From the NCBI GenBank assembly GCA_035689185.1, contig DASSLY010000069.1, positions 1-64,000 of the forward strand: 64,000 nucleotides of DNA, written 5' to 3'. Made by a program: the position numbers and the translations under genes. The notes beneath the pieces were generated by a model, which was not told where the DNA came from, searched no databases, and saw only the letters and a list, made by a program, of their open reading frames with translations. Below are positions 59,824 through 64,000 of this stretch, piece after piece (positions within the stretch are counted from its first letter, which is position 1; each line of letters opens with the position of its first letter). The stretch comes from DASSLY01 sp035689185 (lineage in GTDB: Bacteria > Actinomycetota > Actinomycetes > Actinomycetales > Dermatophilaceae).

Positions 59824-62800
59824 ATGCGTAGACGTCGAGGGTGCCTTTGGTAACGCTCTGCACGTACGACGCCGCGCCAGCGATCAGCCTGAGTTGTTCA
59901 TCAGAGGATGCCTTGATGCTGAGGCCTGGTTGGGCGATGACAGTCGAGACGCGGGGGAATAGTTGGGGCGCTTTCTGCCGGATTCGGAAGAGTGCTTCTC
60001 GGTCGCCGATTTCGAACGGACTGAGACCGGTTCTGCGTGTGTAGGCCTTCGCGCGGCGGTCCAGGTGTTCCAGTAGCGGAAGGGCGCCGTTGTCGCGCCA
60101 CCGTGCTCCTCGCATCGCCTGACCACAGACCTCATACAGGTCATTGAGCCGTGAGCCGGCAGTGGGCTTCGACGAGTATTTGCAGTGTACAAGCGTGATG
60201 TGCAGATCGCCCTTTTCAGCACGGATGCCCACGAGGTCAGCAGCTTCTCCAGAGCGGTCGTCATCGATGAGGACGTCGAATATCCGGCTCTCCGACAGGT
60301 ATCGGGACACGTAGGCCTGAATGGAGTTCGTCTTGCGCTCGATCCCTTGCGATTCCACCGTAATGTCAACGCCATTGCCCACCCAGTCGAGTGCTCGGAG
60401 CTGTTCACGCGGGTACGGAGGCAACTCGGTTCGCGGCGCCAGAAGCCGATCGTCCCCCGTCACCATGCGATCTCCGGACAGGAAGAGCGTCGGCTTGTGA
60501 TTGTTGAGCCAGGCGGAAAAGGGAGTCCTCGCGTCTCGCCAGCCGACGACCTCGGCGTCGTCGCCCACTGCGTTGTAGTGCAGGCCATGGGAGCCAAACT
60601 GTCCCTCATAGGCCAGCTCCCAGGTGGGAGTCATGATCGAGAAGCGGAGCGGGCCGCTGGTGCCATAGTCGTCGATCCTGAACTCAGCGTCGGTGAGCAG
60701 AACACTTGAGTCCTTGTAGCCGAGTCTGGAGGATGTGCCATTTCCCAGGTAGAGGTCCCAGGGCCACTCCATCGCGAGGATCGGGAACGTGGGTCGCTCC
60801 TTCACGTCGATCGGGATGATCATGGAGCGGAAGATCGAATGAATGTCGACGCTGCCGTCACGCAGCTTCGCGCCTTGCTGCTGACACCAGGTTCGCCACT
60901 CGGCGAAGTTGGGCGCAGTGCGCATGGACCAGAACCTTCCCGAGAGCGACGCGGCGATGGTCACGCGGTCACCTTCTTCGAAGGCTTTGGCGGCGACGTG
61001 GGTGTTGGCCTTGTGAGTGCGTTCGGCCTCGGTCAGGGCAGTTTCCACGTCACTGCCGACGTGCATCGAGAATCGCTTGTCACGATCGCGAGCATCGAGA
61101 AGACCGATGTTGGTGGGAATGAGTCGGTCGAGCTTCGAGAAGACCTTGAAGGTGTCGTAACCGTTGACCGGTCTCGGCTCGTGTCCAAGCACAGCCTCGA
61201 CGAGGTCGTCGAGGCTGTGCTTCGTGTCAGAACAATGGACGTAGAGGAGGCTCTGGACTCGATCGCGGTACAAGGCGACAAGTGTGTAGTCGGTCGCGCG
61301 AAGCGACGGTATGTCTCCCCAGCGCAGGTCTGCAATGGTCTCAATCACGAACCATGCAATCGTGTTCTCGGTGTTCACGCTGATGAGGTCGTCCAACACT
61401 GAGTCCCCGTAGATATCGCGCGCTGCGAGCGGATTCCAGTCGATCGTGGATATCGCGAATGCTTTGGCGCTCATCTTGGGCTCCAGGAGGCCAACGGGCA
61501 CATCCGGAGGGTTGTCGACGAATGACGCCTCGAACTCGCTGACCTCGTTTGCCCGCTCAGTGGCACGCTCGGTGATGTCGCTGAGCACCTTGTCCCAGTC
61601 CGGGTCCTCGCGGAGAAGGAACCGCATGGGCGAGAGTGCTTGGCGCGGGTCTTGACGCACGAAAACGCTCGCTCGACCGATCGGGAGTGGAGAGGACGTT
61701 CTGGCGAGACGGCCGATGAGCTGCACCATTGGGCTCAATGATCGGTGTGCATCGTGGAAGGCGCCTACCTTCAGGGTCGGTAGGTCGAACCCTTCGCCAA
61801 GCATGTCGACGCAGACAATCACACGGGTGGTTCGGTCTCGCATCGCCTTCAGCGTCTCTGCTCTGCGGCGTGCCGACATCGAGTCGTAGATGACCTTCGG
61901 CGTGAACTCGGGAGCGAGACGCGAGTAGAGCGCGTGCACTTCATCGGCCCTCGTCTTCGTTCCCACACGGGCCAGCAGTAGGTGCTCGTGACCGGCGGCC
62001 AGGTCCTCACGAAGCCGCGTCACTGCAGCCTCGGCCAATGCCTCATCGTCATCGTCCAGATCGAGCACCGCGGTGAAGTCGATGGTGCTGAAGTACCCCT
62101 CCGTCTGAGCTTCACGTAGGGGGAAGCGGAAGATGACACGACCTGGCAATGTCAAGCCGTCGCGACGGAACGGTGTCGCCGTGAACAGAAGCGTGGGCCG
62201 GTCAGCAAACACACGGATGATCTCTGTCCATGTTCGAGCAGGAGCATGGTGCGCCTCGTCAACGAGTAGGTGGGTGAAGCCTTGGAAGAAGGCTTCACGC
62301 ACCTCCGGCTCGTTGGCGTGGATCGCGTTTGGGGTCGCAACGACGACGTTCGCCGCTTCGACAAAGGCTCTCGCTTCGGCATCATCGGCGAACCGACCCT
62401 CCAGCCGTCCGACCCTGGGGCGTAGCGCGGCACGGTCGACAATGCCCTCGATTTGAAGGATTCCCAGGGTCTCAAACTTCGTAGCGATCTGATCGCGCAG
62501 CGCAGTTGAGGGGACAACCACGAGTACGCGTTCGGGCCGTTGCGCAACCAGCCACGCCAGCATGGTCTCTGTCTTGCCGGTGCCGGTCGGCATGACGACG
62601 ATCCCAGGCTCGGACAAGCCGGAGGACTGATAACCGACGATGGAATGAAGTGCCGCGATCTGCGGGCGCCTCAGGCTGTGGGGCTGGTCATGAGCGGTGA
62701 ATCCAATGGCACCGTCAAAGGATCGGATGACGTCGCTCGCTTGAACCGGCTCTCGACCACCTTCCCATCTGATCTGGGCGTTCTTTGATCGGCGGACCGG

Positions 62801-63004
62801 AAGCCTAGCCGCAAGCGGCCCCTCAGTTGGGAGCTCAGCGGCGCGAGCTACAGGCCACTGCCCGAAGGGCGTGTTCACTACTTCAAGGCCCGAATCGGTC
62901 TCAAGTACGTCGACGTTGTCGTACGCCGGAACCAGGAGCTGACGGACTACGTTCTTGCCCGCGACGTGCGGCGTCGCCCATACATCTTCGGTCCGGTGTC
63001 CCAC
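59816..63004 (-). CDS. DEAH-box helicase with C-terminal nuclease-like motif
   Basis: Encodes 1062 residues from a GTG at 63004 with AAGAGG upstream; the ATG at 63094 would overlap the DUF2188 gene. The SF2 helicase has Walker A MPTGTGKTET near residue 133, LLVDEAHHAP near 242, a SAT-like LLFTATPFRRDG and the helicase C stretch VCVDMLGEGFDLPTLKVG to QLIGRLARTSS. The C-terminal region (about 915-945) has AADLVGI and LVHCKYSS, resembling the D-x(n)-(E/Q)xK pattern of PD-(D/E)xK nucleases with histidine in the third place. Probably a phage-defence helicase-nuclease. The nuclease part is inferred. Confidence 0.82.
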   Translation of the reverse strand: MGHRTEDVWATPHVAGKNVVRQLLVPAYDNVDVLETDSGLEVVNTPFGQWPVARAAELPTEGPLAARLPVRRSKNAQIRWEGGREPVQASDVIRSFDGAIGFTAHDQPHSLRRPQIAALHSIVGYQSSGLSEPGIVVMPTGTGKTETMLAWLVAQRPERVLVVVPSTALRDQIATKFETLGILQIEGIVDRAALRPRVGRLEGRFADDAEARAFVEAANVVVATPNAIHANEPEVREAFFQGFTHLLVDEAHHAPARTWTEIIRVFADRPTLLFTATPFRRDGLTLPGRVIFRFPLREAQTEGYFSTIDFTAVLDLDDDDEALAEAAVTRLREDLAAGHEHLLLARVGTKTRADEVHALYSRLAPEFTPKVIYDSMSARRRAETLKAMRDRTTRVIVCVDMLGEGFDLPTLKVGAFHDAHRSLSPMVQLIGRLARTSSPLPIGRASVFVRQDPRQALSPMRFLLREDPDWDKVLSDITERATERANEVSEFEASFVDNPPDVPVGLLEPKMSAKAFAISTIDWNPLAARDIYGDSVLDDLISVNTENTIAWFVIETIADLRWGDIPSLRATDYTLVALYRDRVQSLLYVHCSDTKHSLDDLVEAVLGHEPRPVNGYDTFKVFSKLDRLIPTNIGLLDARDRDKRFSMHVGSDVETALTEAERTHKANTHVAAKAFEEGDRVTIAASLSGRFWSMRTAPNFAEWRTWCQQQGAKLRDGSVDIHSIFRSMIIPIDVKERPTFPILAMEWPWDLYLGNGTSSRLGYKDSSVLLTDAEFRIDDYGTSGPLRFSIMTPTWELAYEGQFGSHGLHYNAVGDDAEVVGWRDARTPFSAWLNNHKPTLFLSGDRMVTGDDRLLAPRTELPPYPREQLRALDWVGNGVDITVESQGIERKTNSIQAYVSRYLSESRIFDVLIDDDRSGEAADLVGIRAEKGDLHITLVHCKYSSKPTAGSRLNDLYEVCGQAMRGARWRDNGALPLLEHLDRRAKAYTRRTGLSPFEIGDREALFRIRQKAPQLFPRVSTVIAQPGLSIKASSDEQLRLIAGAASYVQSVTKGTLDVYAST

Positions 63005-63065
63005 GTCGAGCCTCTTTCTTTCTTCGCTTATCCAAGGAACGCGACTCCCAACAGGCGCGCCGCGA

Positions 63066-63305
63066 TCACCCCTTGGATGACCTCGGGTCGCCACCAGGAG
63101 CGATCGTGTCTTGTGCGCGGATCGTCCCCTTGAGCGAACGGACCAGTAGCTCGCCGCCTCCGTCGTTGCCGAGGATCGTGCGGGCGCGCTGAATGCCTTC
63201 GGCCTGTGTCGATGTAACGCCGCTGGCGCGATCGGCTCCTGGCTTCCGTACCTCCCAGTCGCCGTCGCTTCGGCGCTGGACTACTCGCTTGTTGGGCTCT
63301 GTCAT
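63066..63305 (-). CDS. DUF2188 protein
   Basis: Encodes 79 residues from the ATG at 63305, overlapping the stop of the ImmA-like gene (ATGA). The sequence matches the DUF2188 pattern: VVQRRSDGDWEVRKPGADRA, then STQAEGIQRARTIL and GGGELLVRSLKGTIRAQDTI. It is a small, two-layered domain of unknown function. It lies 61 bp upstream of the helicase start, in one leftward operon. Confidence 0.88.
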   Translation of the reverse strand: MTEPNKRVVQRRSDGDWEVRKPGADRASGVTSTQAEGIQRARTILGNDGGGELLVRSLKGTIRAQDTIAPGGDPRSSKG

Positions 63306-64000
63306 GGTCTTGCCTTTCTCGGATGGGACTTCGTCCCACTACTTCCGGTTGTCCGGATGGTCTTTGCCAGCGTCAGCTTTGGCTGAGGATCCTCGATGTC
63401 AGCTAGCCGTCGTATGTGACGAGGAGTCATCTGGAGGTCCTCCGCGACCTGAGTCAGCGGAACACCCGCCTCATCAAGCAGTTGAAGTGCGGACTTGAGG
63501 AGCTCCGGCCGCTCGCCGGGATAGTCGTGAACCGGCAAGGGTCGCCGAGTGATCCCATTCAGCGTGATGTACGCGCGCCGGGCTGTGGATTCGGAGATGA
63601 GGTCAAGCTCCCGCGACCGGAAGATCAGTGAGTTGATGGAGACTCCCCACAGCTGGCTAAGTTCCTCGTACCGATTGAAGTTCATGCGTCGAGGCAACTG
63701 ATCACGGATCACATCTCGGGGAGTGAGGAACTCCGCCGCGAACATGTCCGCCTGCCGTTCTAGTTGGCTGTCCGTTCCCTGCCGACCGTGGTGGAGGACG
63801 ACGTGCCCTAGTTCGTGAGCTGCGGAGAACCGATGCCGCATCACATCATTGGCCTTGTCTGGTGTCAGCACGATCATGGGACGCGGCAGCGCGATGGTTG
63901 AGAAGGCGTCGATGCGGCTCTTCTCGTCGAGCGCGGCATCTTCCTTCATGGAGAAAAAGACCGTCAAGATGCCGTGCTGTTCAAGCTGATAGACGAGGTG
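63302..64000 (-). CDS. ImmA/IrrE-family metallopeptidase, partial (N-terminus beyond window)
   Basis: At least 232 residues are visible; the frame is open to the window edge, so the start and probably an N-terminal HTH domain are missing. The zinc motif is AAHELGHVVLHHG, followed by QADMFAAEFLTPRDV with the third ligand, as in XRE-ImmA proteins. A C-terminal HTH-like stretch (VPLTQVAEDLQMTPRHIRRLADI) follows. It is probably the regulator or sensor protease of the downstream DUF2188-helicase genes. An alternative is a radiation-response IrrE-type regulator. Confidence 0.88.
   Translation of the reverse strand, partial: HLVYQLEQHGILTVFFSMKEDAALDEKSRIDAFSTIALPRPMIVLTPDKANDVMRHRFSAAHELGHVVLHHGRQGTDSQLERQADMFAAEFLTPRDVIRDQLPRRMNFNRYEELSQLWGVSINSLIFRSRELDLISESTARRAYITLNGITRRPLPVHDYPGERPELLKSALQLLDEAGVPLTQVAEDLQMTPRHIRRLADIEDPQPKLTLAKTIRTTGSSGTKSHPRKARP

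Larger units (their letters stand above)
15277..64000. mobile_element. Integrative and conjugative element, left end to window edge
   Basis: The stretch contains a tRNA-targeted serine integrase, single-strand binding protein, coupling ATPase, VirB4-type ATPase, VirB6/TrbL-type channel, cell-wall hydrolase, ParB-like and primase-polymerase replication functions, ArdC antirestriction protein and a MobF relaxase. These make a complete actinobacterial type IV-secretion ICE. Cargo includes BREX, a TrlF-like ATPase, CHAT and HEPN-type genes and a helicase operon. The right boundary is not in the window, so the element is longer than about 48.7 kb. Confidence 0.9.

Noticed and set aside
15300..64000. 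CRISPR array or insertion sequence in the element
   Set aside because: No regularly spaced repeats and no transposase-like frame with terminal inverted repeats was seen.
15300..64000. Second copy of the tRNA-His 3' end (right attachment site)
   Set aside because: Not found by eye in the window, so the right end is assumed to lie outside.

Overview
The window is GC-rich DNA from an actinobacterium, probably a member of the Micrococcales. The evidence is very high third-position GC, frequent GTG starts, stop/start overlaps between genes, a narK-nasA-nirBD cluster with a HemD-type regulator, and an oligoribonuclease next to tRNA-His. The genus cannot be read from the sequence. Positions 1 to about 15276 are chromosome. 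From about 15277 to the right edge the DNA is an integrative and conjugative element (ICE) whose far end lies outside the window.

Chromosomal part. Two neighbouring P-loop GTPases (1-2595, the first cut by the window edge) are followed by a leftward nitrate/nitrite assimilation cluster: narK transporter, nasA-type nitrate reductase, a FAD/BFD electron-transfer protein, nirB, nirD and a HemD-like protein with a C-terminal winged helix (11907 down to 2779). Four 14-bp tandem repeats lie at the end of that cluster. An AlkZ-type DNA glycosylase, tRNA-Arg(TCT), a PrsW-family membrane protease, orn and tRNA-His(GTG) follow.

ICE backbone. A large serine integrase runs into the 3' end of tRNA-His, and its stop codon lies inside the tRNA gene. 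The leftward transfer region (17138-36319) encodes an ssDNA-binding protein, a coupling ATPase, a VirB4-type ATPase (with an apparent +1 frameshift near its start), an SCO6880-type protein, a VirB6/TrbL-type channel, two small paralogous membrane proteins, a cell-wall hydrolase, a ParB-like protein, a DUF2637-HTH membrane protein, a primase-polymerase and an ArdC-type antirestriction protein. A MobF relaxase-helicase (55684-59307) lies far from the rest. Four copies of a 14-bp palindrome, about 22-23 or 45 bp apart, cover two divergent promoters between ardC and a rightward HTH / ImmA-like protease / membrane protein / hydrolase operon. This layout resembles the ImmR/ImmA switch of ICEBs1.

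Defence cargo. A complete type I BREX operon (brxA, brxB, brxC, pglX, pglZ, brxL; 40176-52536) follows an excisionase-type HTH gene and is coupled through a 17-codon ORF to a TrlF-like PHP-SMC ATPase. The cassette's right edge falls in the remnant of a cytosine-C5 methyltransferase gene (55196-55383). Two single-gene cargoes, a CHAT-domain protease (23194-24255) and a HEPN/Ymh-like protein (27708-28574), sit antisense inside the transfer operon and share an upstream sequence block. At the right edge, an ImmA/IrrE protease, a DUF2188 protein and a DEAH helicase with a nuclease-like C-terminal motif form a leftward operon that may be another defence system.

Taken together, the element carries its own transfer, replication, regulation and antirestriction functions plus at least four antiviral-type modules. 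The least familiar parts are the antisense cargo slots with a shared leader, the operator array with its four-gene operon, and the ImmA-DUF2188-helicase operon.
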